Origin: JBCDCY01 sp039180875
GTDB lineage: Bacteria > Pseudomonadota > Alphaproteobacteria > Rhodobacterales > Rhodobacteraceae
Direction of reading: 5' to 3'
DNA length: 64,000 bases
Assembly (NCBI GenBank): GCA_039180875.1
Contig: JBCDCY010000004.1
Location: 310,001 to 374,000, forward strand
Positions 51,776 through 61,618 of this stretch are shown one piece after another (within the stretch, counting starts at the first letter, position 1; every line of letters begins with the position of its first letter). The translations under genes were made by a program, and so were the position numbers. The notes beneath the pieces are model-generated. The model ran no database searches. It worked only from the letters and a program-made list of their open reading frames with translations, and was not told where the DNA came from.

Positions 51776-52566
51776 GCCGAGAAAAACAACTCCGTCAGGG
51801 CGTAATTCGCCGCCAGGATCAGGATCGAGGCGGTGACGACCGCGGCGCGGGTGGCCTGGGCGACGCCCTGGGCGCCGCGGCCGGAGTTGTAGCCCTGAAA
51901 GCAGCCGACGGCGGCGATGATGAAGCCGAAGACGGCGCCCTTCACCAGGCTCGAGATGATGTCGCCCTCGGTCAGGAAATCGGTGGTGTTGCGGATGTAA
52001 TTGGCCGAGCCGATGCCGAGGCGAGAGGTGCCGACGAGGTAGCCGCCGAGGATGCCGATGGTGTCGCTGACCGCCGTCAGGATCGGCAGCGACAGGGTGG
52101 CGGCGACGATCCGGGGCACCACCAGGTACTTCATCGGCTCGGTCGAGAGCGTGACGAGGGCGTCGATCTGCTCCGTCACCCGCATCGAGCCGAGCTCTGC
52201 CGCAATGGAGGCGCCGACCCGGCCAGCCACCATCAGACCGCAGAGCACCGGGCCGAGCTCGCGCACCATGCCGATGGCGACGATCGAGGGCACGACGGAT
52301 TCGGCGTTGAAGCGGGAGCCGCCGGCGAAGATCTGCAAGGCCAGCGCCCCGCCGGTGAAGAGCGCGGTCAATCCGACCACCGGCAAGGAGAAATAGCCGA
52401 TGCGCAGGAACTGGCGCAGCACCTCACGGCCGTAGAAGGGCGGGCGCAGGATATGGCTGACGCCGACGAGGGCGAAGATGACCAGGCGGCCCGCGCCGGC
52501 GGAAAGGGACAGGACCGTCCGCCCGATCGACGCCACAAACCCATGAACAACACCAACGAGCGCCAT
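51772..52566 (-). CDS. mlaE: Phospholipid-transport permease MlaE
   Basis: A 264-residue membrane protein of the MlaE/YrbE family with five or six spans. The conserved core ELGPVLCGLMVAGRVGASIAAELG-type segment (about 85-110) and MRVTEQIDAL are present. It is the membrane subunit partnering MlaF. The ATG at 52566 follows a GGGGG stretch, and the extension upstream overlaps alr. It lies 13 bp downstream of alr in a minus-strand operon. Confidence 0.93.
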   Translation of the reverse strand: MALVGVVHGFVASIGRTVLSLSAGAGRLVIFALVGVSHILRPPFYGREVLRQFLRIGYFSLPVVGLTALFTGGALALQIFAGGSRFNAESVVPSIVAIGMVRELGPVLCGLMVAGRVGASIAAELGSMRVTEQIDALVTLSTEPMKYLVVPRIVAATLSLPILTAVSDTIGILGGYLVGTSRLGIGSANYIRNTTDFLTEGDIISSLVKGAVFGFIIAAVGCFQGYNSGRGAQGVAQATRAAVVTASILILAANYALTELFFSA

Positions 52567-52579
52567 CCGGCCCCCACAC

Positions 52580-53632
52580 CTATCCCGCCGCGTCCTTGTA
52601 GACGCGGCCATAGCGGGTGCCAAGCATCGTCAGGACCTCATAGCCGATCGTGCCGGCAAGATCGGCCAGATCGTCGATGCTTTGCTGGGGGCCGAGGAGC
52701 GAGAGGGTCGGCGGCACCTCGCCGAGATGGCCGACATCCACCGTCAGCAGATCCATCGACAGGCGTCCGACGCTGGGGCAGGGCGTGGGGCCTGCATGGA
52801 GGGTGATCCGGCCGCCAAGGGCGCGGAGCAGGCCGTCAGCATAGCCGGCGCTGAGGGTGGCGATCCGCGTCTGCTTTGCGGCGCGCCAGGTGGCGCCGTA
52901 GCCCACCGTCTCTCCCTGCGCCACGTCGCGCACCTGGATCACCGGCAGATCGAGGGCGACGACGGCCTCCGCCTCGCCGAAGGGCAGGCCGCCGTAGAGC
53001 CCGATGCCCGGCCGGGTCATGGCGAAGTGATAGTCGGGGCCGAGCAGCGTGCCGCCGGTGGCGGCGAGGCTGAGGCGCCTGCCGGCGAGGCTGGGATGGG
53101 CCGCGGCGGCGCGGAAGCTCCCCAGCTGCGCGGCGTTCATCGCATCCGCGGGCTGGTCGGCGCTGGCGAGGTGGGAGATCACCAGATCGGGGTCCAGCCG
53201 CCCTATGACCTCGGCCAGCGGCGCCAGTTCGGCCGGTGCCAGGCCGAGGCGGTTCATCCCGGTGTCGAGTTGCAGGCCGCAGGGCAGCGGAGCGTCGGCC
53301 AACGCCGCGATCTGCTCGGCGCTGTTGAGGAGCGGGCGGAGATCGGCCGCGCGCAGCGTCGGCAGATCCCCGGGCATCGGGCCGGAGAAGACGTAGATCC
53401 GGGGGCCGGGGCCGAGGACGTCGCGAAGCGCCGCGCCCTCCTCGGCCAGGGCGACGAAGAAGGTGCGCGCGCCGGCCTCGGCCAGGGCGGGCGCGACCCG
53501 GGCGGCGCCGAGACCGTAGGCGTCGGCCTTCACCACGGCGGCGGTCTCCACCCCCGGGGCCGCGCGCCGATCGAGGCGGCGCCAGTTCCGCGCGACGGCG
53601 CCGAGATCGACGGTCAGCTCTGCCCTGGCCAC
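52580..53632 (-). CDS. alr: Alanine racemase
   Basis: A 350-residue PLP enzyme producing D-alanine for peptidoglycan. The PLP lysine is Lys35 in VVKADAYGLGA, the second catalytic residue is the Tyr of SAGYADG (about 250), and GRLSMDLLTVD is the usual C-terminal motif. The start is taken as GTG 53632, giving MARAELTVDL; a GTG one codon upstream is adjacent and GGAGG precedes both. A longer open frame upstream has no similarity. It lies downstream of dnaB with a gap holding a dispersed-repeat fragment. Confidence 0.93.
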   Translation of the reverse strand: MARAELTVDLGAVARNWRRLDRRAAPGVETAAVVKADAYGLGAARVAPALAEAGARTFFVALAEEGAALRDVLGPGPRIYVFSGPMPGDLPTLRAADLRPLLNSAEQIAALADAPLPCGLQLDTGMNRLGLAPAELAPLAEVIGRLDPDLVISHLASADQPADAMNAAQLGSFRAAAAHPSLAGRRLSLAATGGTLLGPDYHFAMTRPGIGLYGGLPFGEAEAVVALDLPVIQVRDVAQGETVGYGATWRAAKQTRIATLSAGYADGLLRALGGRITLHAGPTPCPSVGRLSMDLLTVDVGHLGEVPPTLSLLGPQQSIDDLADLAGTIGYEVLTMLGTRYGRVYKDAAG

Positions 53633-53724
53633 CACACCCTCCGCTGCAAGGCGCCGACCGTGGGAGGGGACGGATGGGGGGTCAAGGGGGGCCTTGGGGG
53701 CGTTGCCTCTGGCCTTCGGCGTAC

Positions 53725-53770
53725 CCCAGGAAACTTCGGCCACTGCGAAAGCCGGGGCAGGGCTGCTGGG
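53725..53770 (+). repeat. Dispersed intergenic element, copy D (partial)
   Basis: CCAGGAAACTTCGGCCACTG followed by CGAAAGCCGGGGCAGGGCTGCTGG matches the top-strand order of copy C (GGATATTCGAGCCACTGCGAAACCGG...CTTGCTGG) with decay of the outer arms. It lies between alr and dnaB. Confidence 0.55.
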
Positions 53771-53784
53771 TAGCGGGCGGCGGG

Positions 53785-55269
<1,485 letters not shown>

Positions 55270-55286
55270 GTGTGATTCCCTCGCTT

Positions 55287-55303
55287 TGCGCTGTCTTAGC
55301 GCA
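55287..55303. promoter_or_regulatory. Small palindrome ahead of dnaB
   Basis: TGCGCT-GTCTT-AGCGCA forms a 6-bp stem 18 bp upstream of the dnaB ATG. It may be an operator or an mRNA hairpin near the ribosome binding site. Confidence 0.3.
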
Positions 55304-55422
55304 GAGAGGCGATATCCACGGCATGTGAGTCACGGGGAAAACGGGGATCGGAGAGGATCCGCCGAGAAACGTGATTGAGGGGGTTTGCCCGTGATCGGTG
55401 CGACCGTCATCGGGCGGAGGCG

Positions 55423-55447
55423 ATCGGCCGGGACGGGCCCGGCCGAT
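55423..55447 (-). terminator. GC-rich hairpin after rplI
   Basis: ATCGGCCGG-7 nt-CCGGCCGAT is a perfect 9-bp stem starting 10 bp past the rplI stop on the minus strand. No T-run follows, so termination would be partial. This fits read-through into dnaB. Confidence 0.45.
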
Positions 55448-55456
55448 GCTGAACGC

Positions 55457-56095
55457 TCAGATCTCGGGCTGTTCTTCGGCCTGGCTGTCGGCGTCCTCGA
55501 TCGGCGGGGCGTCGGGATCGACCTCCCCATCGACCAGCGGCGCGTCACCGGCATCCTCGAACAGTTCCTGGATGTCGAACTCGGCCTCCGCATCCTCTTC
55601 GGCGCGGACGTCGGCGATCGACTTGCCGGCGGCCTGCAGCTCCGCCTCTTCGGCCGAGCGGGCGACGTTGACGGTGATGGTGGCGTCCACCTCCGCATGC
55701 AGGACGACCCGGAGGTCGTGCAGGCCGAGATCCTTGATCGGGCGGTCGAGCACGACCTGGCGGCGTTCGACGGTGAAGCCAGCCTCGGTCGCGGCATCGG
55801 CCACGTCCCGGGTGGTGACGGAGCCGTAGAGCGCGCCTGAGTCGGAGGCCGAGCGCAGGATCACGAACTGCTCCCCATCGAGCTTTTCGGCGACCTTCTG
55901 CGCCTCTCCGCGACGCTCGAGGTTGCGCGCCTCGAGCTGAGCCCGCTCCGCCTCGAACCGGGCGAGGTTGGCCTCCGTCGCGCGCAGCGCCCGACCCGTG
56001 GGCAGCAGGAAGTTGCGGGCGTAGCCGTCCTTGACGGAGACCACTTCGCCCATCTGGCCGAGCTTTTCAACCCGCTCGAGCAGTACGATGTCCAT
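55457..56095 (-). CDS. rplI: 50S ribosomal protein L9
   Basis: A 212-residue L9. The N-terminal rRNA-binding domain (MDIVLLERVEKLGQMGEVVSV, VKDGYARNFLLP) is followed by the long connecting helix and the C-terminal domain. From about residue 155 an acidic tail of around 55 residues (DAEAEFDIQELFEDAG, EEQPEI) extends beyond the usual 150-residue length. Such tails are seen in related alphaproteobacteria. It is third in the rpsF-rpsR-rplI operon, 9 bp from rpsR. Confidence 0.96.
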   Translation of the reverse strand: MDIVLLERVEKLGQMGEVVSVKDGYARNFLLPTGRALRATEANLARFEAERAQLEARNLERRGEAQKVAEKLDGEQFVILRSASDSGALYGSVTTRDVADAATEAGFTVERRQVVLDRPIKDLGLHDLRVVLHAEVDATITVNVARSAEEAELQAAGKSIADVRAEEDAEAEFDIQELFEDAGDAPLVDGEVDPDAPPIEDADSQAEEQPEI

Positions 56096-56104
56096 CGGGC
56101 CCTC

Positions 56105-56332
56105 CTATTTCACGGCGTAGGGCAGAAGCGCCAGGAAGCGGGCGCGCTTGATGGCGCGGGCCAGCTCGCGCTGCTTCTTGGCCGAGACGGCGGTGATGCG
56201 CGAGGGCACGATCTTGCCACGCTCGGAGATGTAGCGCTGCAGGAGCCGCACGTCCTTGTAGTCGATCTTGGGCGCATTATCGCCGGAGAACGGGCAGGTC
56301 TTGCGGCGGCGGAAAAACGGTCTGCGAGACAT
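56105..56332 (-). CDS. rpsR: 30S ribosomal protein S18
   Basis: A 75-residue basic protein with the S18 text RRKTCPFSGDNAPKIDYKD and KIVPSRITAVSAKKQREL. It binds S6 in the platform of the small subunit. It lies 11 bp behind rpsF and 9 bp before rplI. The single Cys of CPFSG is retained, but the other three zinc-type cysteines found in some S18 paralogues are absent. Confidence 0.97.
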   Translation of the reverse strand: MSRRPFFRRRKTCPFSGDNAPKIDYKDVRLLQRYISERGKIVPSRITAVSAKKQRELARAIKRARFLALLPYAVK

Positions 56333-56343
56333 CTCTGATCCTC

Positions 56344-56727
56344 CTACGGACGGCGCGGACGGTCGTCGCGACGGCCGCCCCGGCCGCCCCGCTCGTCCCG
56401 GGCGTTCTTGGCGAGCACGACGGCGGAGGGACCTTCCTCATGCGCGTCGACCTTGATGGTGAGCACGCGCATCACGTCGTCGTGCAGACCCATCAGCCGC
56501 TCCATCTCATCGACCGCGCCGGAGGGTGCGTCGGAGCGCATGTAGCCGTAATGGCCCTTACGGTTTTTCTTGATCTTGTAGGCGAGCGTTTTCAGGCCCC
56601 AGTACTCGGAGCCGACGACGCTGCCGCCATTGTCCTTGAGGATCTGGCCGAAATGCTCGATCAGCCCTTCGGCCTGCGCGTTGGAGATGTCCTGACGCGC
56701 GATAAAGACATGCTCGTAAAGCGGCAT
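56344..56727 (-). CDS. rpsF: 30S ribosomal protein S6
   Basis: A 127-residue protein starting MPLYEHVFIARQDIS, with GLKTLAYKIKKNRKGHY and the basic Arg/Gly-rich tail GGRGGRRDDRPRRP in place of the glutamate tail of E. coli. It pairs with S18 on the 30S platform. It heads the ribosomal operon, which reads left from the promoter at about 56850, leaving a 5' leader of about 90 nt that could hold the S6:S18 autoregulatory structure known in other bacteria; I could not identify it by eye. Confidence 0.97.
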   Translation of the reverse strand: MPLYEHVFIARQDISNAQAEGLIEHFGQILKDNGGSVVGSEYWGLKTLAYKIKKNRKGHYGYMRSDAPSGAVDEMERLMGLHDDVMRVLTIKVDAHEEGPSAVVLAKNARDERGGRGGRRDDRPRRP

Positions 56728-56822
56728 GACGGTTCCTTGTGTTCGGCGGGCTTCAAAGTGCGACGATCATGCCGTCCGGTCGCACACGAGAGGCCGCGCG
56801 GGTCATGGTGGACGGCGGGCTG

Positions 56823-56851
56823 CGTATAGCGGTGCCGGGCGGGCGTCGCAA
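56823..56851 (-). promoter_or_regulatory. Predicted rpsF operon promoter
   Basis: On the minus strand TTGCGA (56851-56846) and TATACG (56828-56823) are 17 bp apart, about 95 bp upstream of the rpsF ATG. It diverges from fabD, whose start is 67 bp to the right. Confidence 0.55.
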
Positions 56852-56917
56852 GCGCCGTGCTTGTCGTTCGCCGGGCGAACCGTTAGGTCGCGGGCAGACG
56901 AGCGAGCGGGGCAGCGC

Positions 56918-57859
56918 ATGAGCCGAGCGTATCTTTTCCCAGGTCAGGGGGCCCAGGCGGTGGGCATGGGCCTGGATCTGGCCGCGACCTATGCCGGCGC
57001 CAAGGCGGTGTTCGAGGAGGTCGACGCGGCGCTCGGCGAGGATCTGAGCGAGCTGATCCGGGAGGGGCCGATCGAGCGGCTGACGCTGACGGAGAACGCT
57101 CAGCCGGCGCTGATGGCGACGTCCCTGGCGGCGGTGCGGGCATTGGCCGAGGAGGGTGTGGAGATCGGCGACGGGGCGTTCGTGGCCGGCCATTCGCTCG
57201 GCGAGTATTCGGCGCTCTGCGCTGCCGGTGCCCTGACGGTTGCCGACACGGCGCGGCTGTTGCGGTTGCGGGGCCGGGCGATGCAGTCGGCGGTGCCGGT
57301 GGGCGAAGGGGCGATGGCGGCGCTGCTGGGCCTCGACTTCGAGGCGGCCGCGGCCGTGGCGGCCGTGGCGGCCGAGGCTGCGGAGGATGCGGTCTGCCAG
57401 GCGGCCAACGACAACGATCCGGCGCAGGTCGTGGTCTCCGGCAGCAAGGCGGCAGTGGAGCGGGCGGTGGAGCTCGCCAAGGCGCGGGGCGCCAAGCGGG
57501 CGCTGCTGCTGCCGGTCTCCGCCCCGTTCCATTGCGCATTGATGCAGCCGGCGGCTGAGGCGATGCAGCAGGCCCTGGCCGAGACCGAGATAAAGGCGCC
57601 GGTGGTGCCGCTGGTCGCCAACGTGACCGCCGCCGCGATCAGCGATCCCGAGGAGATCCGCCGCCGCCTGGTCGAGCAGGTGACCGGCGTGGTGCGCTGG
57701 CGCGAGTCAGTGGCGTGGATGACGGCGAACGGCGTGACCGAGACGGTCGAGGTGGGTGCGGGCAAGGCGCTGTCGGGCATGGTCCGGCGCATCGATCGGG
57801 AGGTGACGACCCGGGCGGTCAACACCGCCGACGACGTCGCGGCGCTGCGGGCCAACTAG
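56918..57859 (+). CDS. fabD: Malonyl-CoA--ACP transacylase
   Basis: A 313-residue enzyme that loads malonyl groups onto ACP for fatty acid synthesis. The FPGQGAQ start motif (7-13), GHSLGEYSAL with the catalytic Ser93 and the later His in PFHCALM are all present. The ATG at 56918 gives the family start MSRAYLFPGQG; the long extension upstream is non-homologous. It begins the fabD-fabG-acpP-fabF-mltG series; fabG follows after 9 bp. Confidence 0.96.
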   Translation: MSRAYLFPGQGAQAVGMGLDLAATYAGAKAVFEEVDAALGEDLSELIREGPIERLTLTENAQPALMATSLAAVRALAEEGVEIGDGAFVAGHSLGEYSALCAAGALTVADTARLLRLRGRAMQSAVPVGEGAMAALLGLDFEAAAAVAAVAAEAAEDAVCQAANDNDPAQVVVSGSKAAVERAVELAKARGAKRALLLPVSAPFHCALMQPAAEAMQQALAETEIKAPVVPLVANVTAAAISDPEEIRRRLVEQVTGVVRWRESVAWMTANGVTETVEVGAGKALSGMVRRIDREVTTRAVNTADDVAALRAN

Positions 57860-57868
57860 GAGCGAGAG

Positions 57869-58606
57869 ATGTTCGATTTGAGCGGCAAGGCGGCGCTGGT
57901 CACCGGCGCCTCGGGCGGGATCGGCGCAGCTATCGCGCGGCGGTTGCACGCCCAGGGGGCGACGGTGGGCCTGTCGGGCACGCGGCTCGAGCCGTTGGAG
58001 ACGCTGGCCGGAGAGCTTGCCGAGCGGGCCCATGTGCTGCCCTGCAACCTGAGCGACGGCGAGGCGGTCGCGGCCCTGCCCAAGCAGGCGGCCGAGGCGA
58101 TGGACGGGCTCGATATCCTGGTCAACAACGCCGGCGTGACCCGCGACAACCTTTTCATGCGGATGTCGGACGAGGACTGGGCGGCGGTCATCGAAGTGAA
58201 CCTCACCTCGGCCATGCGGCTTTGCCGGGCGGTGCTGCGCGGCATGCTGAAGGCCCGCTGGGGCCGGATCGTCAACATCACCTCGGTGGTCGGCGTGACC
58301 GGCAATCCGGGCCAGGGCAACTACGCCGCCTCGAAGGCCGGGCTGATCGGCATGTCGAAGGCCCTGGCGGCCGAGGTGGCGACCCGGGGCGTGACGGTGA
58401 ATTGCGTCGCACCGGGCTTCATTGCGACGGCAATGACGGAGCGATTGAACGATGCGCAGAAGGAGGCCATCAACGGCGCGATCCCAATGCAGCGCATGGG
58501 AACGGCGGAGGAAATCGCCGCCGCCAGCCTCTTCCTCGCCTCCGACGAGGCGTCCTACATCACCGGTCAAACCCTGCATGTGAACGGCGGCATGGCCATG
58601 ATTTAG
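57869..58606 (+). CDS. fabG: 3-oxoacyl-ACP reductase FabG
   Basis: A 245-residue NADPH-dependent SDR for the first reduction in each fatty acid elongation cycle. The motif TGASGGIG (12-19), NNAG (86-89), Ser139, Tyr152 and Lys156 (NYAASKAG) are complete. The ending HVNGGMAMI is typical. It is coupled to fabD (9-bp gap, GGAGCGAGAG ribosome binding site). A 194-bp gap with its own promoter separates it from acpP. Confidence 0.96.
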   Translation: MFDLSGKAALVTGASGGIGAAIARRLHAQGATVGLSGTRLEPLETLAGELAERAHVLPCNLSDGEAVAALPKQAAEAMDGLDILVNNAGVTRDNLFMRMSDEDWAAVIEVNLTSAMRLCRAVLRGMLKARWGRIVNITSVVGVTGNPGQGNYAASKAGLIGMSKALAAEVATRGVTVNCVAPGFIATAMTERLNDAQKEAINGAIPMQRMGTAEEIAAASLFLASDEASYITGQTLHVNGGMAMI

Positions 58607-58634
58607 GGGCCTTTCGGCCGGTCGGCGAAACCGT

Positions 58635-58662
58635 TTGCCCCCGGTATTGGTTGTGCTATAGG
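58635..58662 (+). promoter_or_regulatory. Predicted acpP promoter
   Basis: TTGCCC (58635-58640) and TATAGG (58657-58662) are 16 bp apart, about 140 bp upstream of acpP. A separate strong promoter is expected, since ACP is needed in excess over FabD/FabG. Nothing else obvious lies in the remaining leader except an AACAAGGAACG ribosome binding site. Confidence 0.45.
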
Positions 58663-58800
58663 CGCGTCGCGAGTAGCTGGCCCTGTCTTTCGCCAACGTC
58701 TGACCGGCCTGACAGTCACCCGAGATCGGCAGCGTCGCGCCGGCCTCGAAATCGACCGAAAGGCGCGGCACGCGCGCCCCGAACAACAAGGAACGATCGC

Positions 58801-59034
58801 ATGAGCGAGATCGCGGATCGCGTTAAGAAAATCGTCGTCGAGCACCTGAGCGTGGATGAGGAGAAGGTCGTGGAGGGCGCGTCCTTCATCGACGATCTGG
58901 GTGCCGACAGTCTTGACACGGTCGAGCTCGTGATGGCGTTCGAGGAGGAGTTCGGCATCGAAATCCCCGACGACGCAGCCGAGACGATCCAGACCTTCGG
59001 CGACGCGGTGAAGTTCATCAAGGAAAACAGCTGA
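58801..59034 (+). CDS. acpP: Acyl carrier protein
   Basis: A 77-residue very acidic protein with the phosphopantetheine site GADSLDTVEL (Ser37 of DSL). The helix pattern and the EEEFGIEIPDDAAETIQT segment are standard for fatty-acid-synthesis ACP. It shuttles acyl intermediates between FAS enzymes. The ATG follows AAGGAA at 7 nt. It sits between fabG and fabF as in most bacteria. Confidence 0.98.
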   Translation: MSEIADRVKKIVVEHLSVDEEKVVEGASFIDDLGADSLDTVELVMAFEEEFGIEIPDDAAETIQTFGDAVKFIKENS

Positions 59035-59092
59035 GGGCTGGGCCCGGGGGCGGGGAGCACCTGCCCGCGAGGGTTGCGAAAACGAGGTGGTG

Positions 59093-60355
59093 ATGCGGCG
59101 CGTCGTGGTCACGGGACTGGGTTTGGTGACGCCGCTCGCCTGCGGTGTCGAGGAGACCTGGTCGCGGCTGATCGCGGGGCAGTCCGGCGCCGATAAGATC
59201 CGCAGCTTCGAGGCGGGGCACTTGCCCTGCGACATCGCCTGCGAGGTGCCGCGGGGCGACGGCAGCGACGGCACCCTCGATATGGACGCGTGGATCGACA
59301 AGAAGGATCTGCGCAAGATCGACACCTTCATCGCCTTCGGTCTGATCGCGGCGCAACAGGCCATCGAGGATGCTGGCTGGCGCCCGGAGGCGGAGGAGGA
59401 TCTGATCCGCACCGGGGTGATGATCGGCTCCGGCATCGGCGGATTGCAGACCATTGCCGACACGGCCCTGCTGCTGCGCGATCGCGGGCCGCGGCGGGTC
59501 TCTCCCTTCTTCATTCCCTCGGCCCTGATCAACCTCGCCTCGGGCCAGGTGTCGATCAAGTACGGCTTCAAGGGGCCGAACCACTCCGTCGTCACCGCCT
59601 GCTCGACGGGGGCGCACGCCATCGGCGATGCCTCCCGGCTGATCGCGCTCGGCGATGCGGACGTGATGGTGGCCGGCGGTGCCGAAGCCTCGATCTGCGA
59701 GATCGGCATGGCGGGCTTTGCCGCCTGCAAGGCCCTGTCGACGAATTTCTGCGAGACGCCGGAGCGTGCCTCCCGCCCCTATGACCGGGATCGGGATGGG
59801 TTCGTGATGGGCGAGGGCGCGGGGATCCTGGTGCTCGAGGAGCTCGAGCACGCCAAGGCGCGGGGCGCCAAGATCTATGCCGAGGTGCTGGGCTACGGCC
59901 TGTCGGGCGATGCCTATCACATCACCTCTCCCGCGCCGGACGGCGACGGTGGGTACCGCGCGATGCGGGCGGCGCTGCAGCGCGCGGATCTGACCGCGGA
60001 CGCCATCGACTACGTCAACGCCCACGGCACCTCGACGCCGGTGGGCGACGAGATCGAGCTGGCCGCGGTGGCCAAACTGCTCGGCAACTCCGCCACCGGC
60101 GCGACGATGTCGTCGACCAAATCGGCAATCGGCCATCTGTTGGGCGCGGCGGGCTCGGTCGAGGCGATCTTCTGCATCCTCGCATTGCGCGATCAGGTTG
60201 CACCGCCGACGCTCAACCTCGACAATCCCTCCGTGGAGACGGAGCTCGACCTGGCGCCGCACCAGCCGGTGGAACGCCCGATCAAGGTGGCGCTGTCGAA
60301 CTCCTTCGGCTTCGGCGGCACCAACGCCTCGTTGATCCTTGGTGCGGCTAACTGA
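59093..60355 (+). CDS. fabF: 3-oxoacyl-ACP synthase II (FabF)
   Basis: A 420-residue condensing enzyme that elongates acyl-ACPs. Cys170 in TACSTGAH, the His of NAHGTSTP and the His of SAIGHLLGAAGS make the Cys-His-His triad. The ending FGFGGTNASLIL is typical. GTG codons at 59087 and 59090 precede the ATG at 59093, which I chose because of the family start MRRVVVTGLGLV. It is 58 bp after acpP and 9 bp before mltG. Confidence 0.97.
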   Translation: MRRVVVTGLGLVTPLACGVEETWSRLIAGQSGADKIRSFEAGHLPCDIACEVPRGDGSDGTLDMDAWIDKKDLRKIDTFIAFGLIAAQQAIEDAGWRPEAEEDLIRTGVMIGSGIGGLQTIADTALLLRDRGPRRVSPFFIPSALINLASGQVSIKYGFKGPNHSVVTACSTGAHAIGDASRLIALGDADVMVAGGAEASICEIGMAGFAACKALSTNFCETPERASRPYDRDRDGFVMGEGAGILVLEELEHAKARGAKIYAEVLGYGLSGDAYHITSPAPDGDGGYRAMRAALQRADLTADAIDYVNAHGTSTPVGDEIELAAVAKLLGNSATGATMSSTKSAIGHLLGAAGSVEAIFCILALRDQVAPPTLNLDNPSVETELDLAPHQPVERPIKVALSNSFGFGGTNASLILGAAN

Positions 60356-60364
60356 GGAACGGCC

Positions 60365-61492
60365 ATGCGCCACGTCGCGGCGAACACGCTGACAATCGTC
60401 ATCCTTCTGCTGATGGCCGGTTGGGGCGTCATCCAGTGGGGTCAGAGCGTCTATACCGGCCCCGGCCCATTGACGACTGCGGCTTATCTGGAGATCCCGC
60501 GCGGCGCGAATCTGGCTGAGACGACGGAGCGGCTGGAGGCAATCGGCGCGATCGAGAGCGGGGCGATCTTCCGCATCGGCATGCGCTATTCGGGCAATGA
60601 GCGGGAGATCAAGGCCGGCGTCTACGAGCTGCCGGCCGGCGCCTCGATGCAGGAGATCGCGAGCACCGTGATCTCGAGCAGCGGGCTGAGCTCGCGCTAC
60701 CGCGTGACCTTCCGCCTGGGCGCCGACGGTGCCGATCTGCAGATGGCCGACCTGCTGGCCGACGATCCGAGCGCCCAGGACTTTGAGACGGTGGCGGAGA
60801 TGGAGCCGCTGCTCGACGCGGGCTCCACCGTCGATGTGCGGGTGACGGTGCCGGAGGGCCTGACGAGCCACGAGATCGTCACGGCCCTGGCCGACGTTGA
60901 GTACCTGACCGGCGAGATCGAAGAGGTGCCGGCCGAGGGGGCGCTGGCGCCTGACACCTATTCCTTTCGCCGCGGCGCGGAACGGCAGGATCTGATCGGG
61001 CGTATGGCGGCGGCCCAGGAGCGCATCCTGGCCGAGGCGTGGGAGGCGCGGGGCAGCGATCTGCCGTTGTCGGAGCCCTATGAGGCGCTGATCCTCGCCT
61101 CCATCATCGAGAAGGAGACCGGCGTGGCGGAGGAGCGGGGCACCGTCGCTTCCGTCTTCGTAAACCGCCTGCGCCGGGGCATGCGGCTGCAGACCGATCC
61201 AACGGTGATCTACGGCATCACCCAGGGGCGGGAGCGGCTGGGCCGCGGGCTGCGGCGGAGCGAGCTCGACGCGCCGACGCCCTACAACACCTACGTTATC
61301 GAGGGCCTGCCGCCGACGCCGATCGCCAATCCCGGCCGCGCCTCGATCGCGGCGGCGGTGCAACCCGATCCGACCGAGTATCTGTTCTTCGTGGCGGACG
61401 GAACGGGGGGGCATGTGTTCTCCACCTCGCTGGAGGAGCACAACCGCAATGTGGCCCGCTGGCGGGAGATCGAGGCGCAGCGGTCGGAGTGA
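60365..61492 (+). CDS. mltG: Endolytic murein transglycosylase MltG (YceG)
   Basis: A 375-residue inner membrane protein with an N-terminal span (TIVILLLMAGWGVIQW), a LysM-like subdomain (IPRGANLAETTERL) and the YceG catalytic domain, where Glu249 in SIIEKETG corresponds to the catalytic Glu of E. coli MltG. It cleaves nascent glycan strands, setting their length. The C-terminal FVADGTGGHVFS and EHNRNVARWR are family hallmarks. It is 9 bp behind fabF, and the GTA cluster starts immediately after it. Confidence 0.96.
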   Translation: MRHVAANTLTIVILLLMAGWGVIQWGQSVYTGPGPLTTAAYLEIPRGANLAETTERLEAIGAIESGAIFRIGMRYSGNEREIKAGVYELPAGASMQEIASTVISSSGLSSRYRVTFRLGADGADLQMADLLADDPSAQDFETVAEMEPLLDAGSTVDVRVTVPEGLTSHEIVTALADVEYLTGEIEEVPAEGALAPDTYSFRRGAERQDLIGRMAAAQERILAEAWEARGSDLPLSEPYEALILASIIEKETGVAEERGTVASVFVNRLRRGMRLQTDPTVIYGITQGRERLGRGLRRSELDAPTPYNTYVIEGLPPTPIANPGRASIAAAVQPDPTEYLFFVADGTGGHVFSTSLEEHNRNVARWREIEAQRSE

Positions 61493-61517
61493 GGTCACTC
61501 TACCTATGATTTAGTTC

Positions 61518-61546
61518 TTGACTCTGCGCACGCCCTCTGGTAGAAC
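61518..61546 (+). promoter_or_regulatory. Predicted promoter of the GTA structural cluster
   Basis: TTGACT (61518-61523) and TAGAAC (61541-61546) are exactly 17 bp apart, 26 bp past the mltG stop. Transcription would start near 61553 and run into the GTA genes. No clear CtrA half-site pair (TTAA-7 nt-TTAA) overlaps it. Confidence 0.6.
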
Positions 61547-61582
61547 GCTTGCCATGATGCACTAAGTGGGTCGCAGGCCGAT

Positions 61583-61605
61583 GGGCCTCGCGGCCCTTTT
61601 TGTTT
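61583..61605 (+). terminator. Intrinsic-terminator-like hairpin in the GTA leader
   Basis: GGGCC-TCGC-GGCCC is followed at once by TTTTTGTTT. It lies about 30 nt after the predicted GTA transcription start and ends directly at the ribosome binding site (GGAGA, 61606-61610) of g1. It could end mltG read-through, act as an attenuator, or both. A four-codon frame ATG-ATG-CAC-TAA precedes it (61554-61565). Confidence 0.7.
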
Positions 61606-61618
61606 GGAGATTTCCCCA

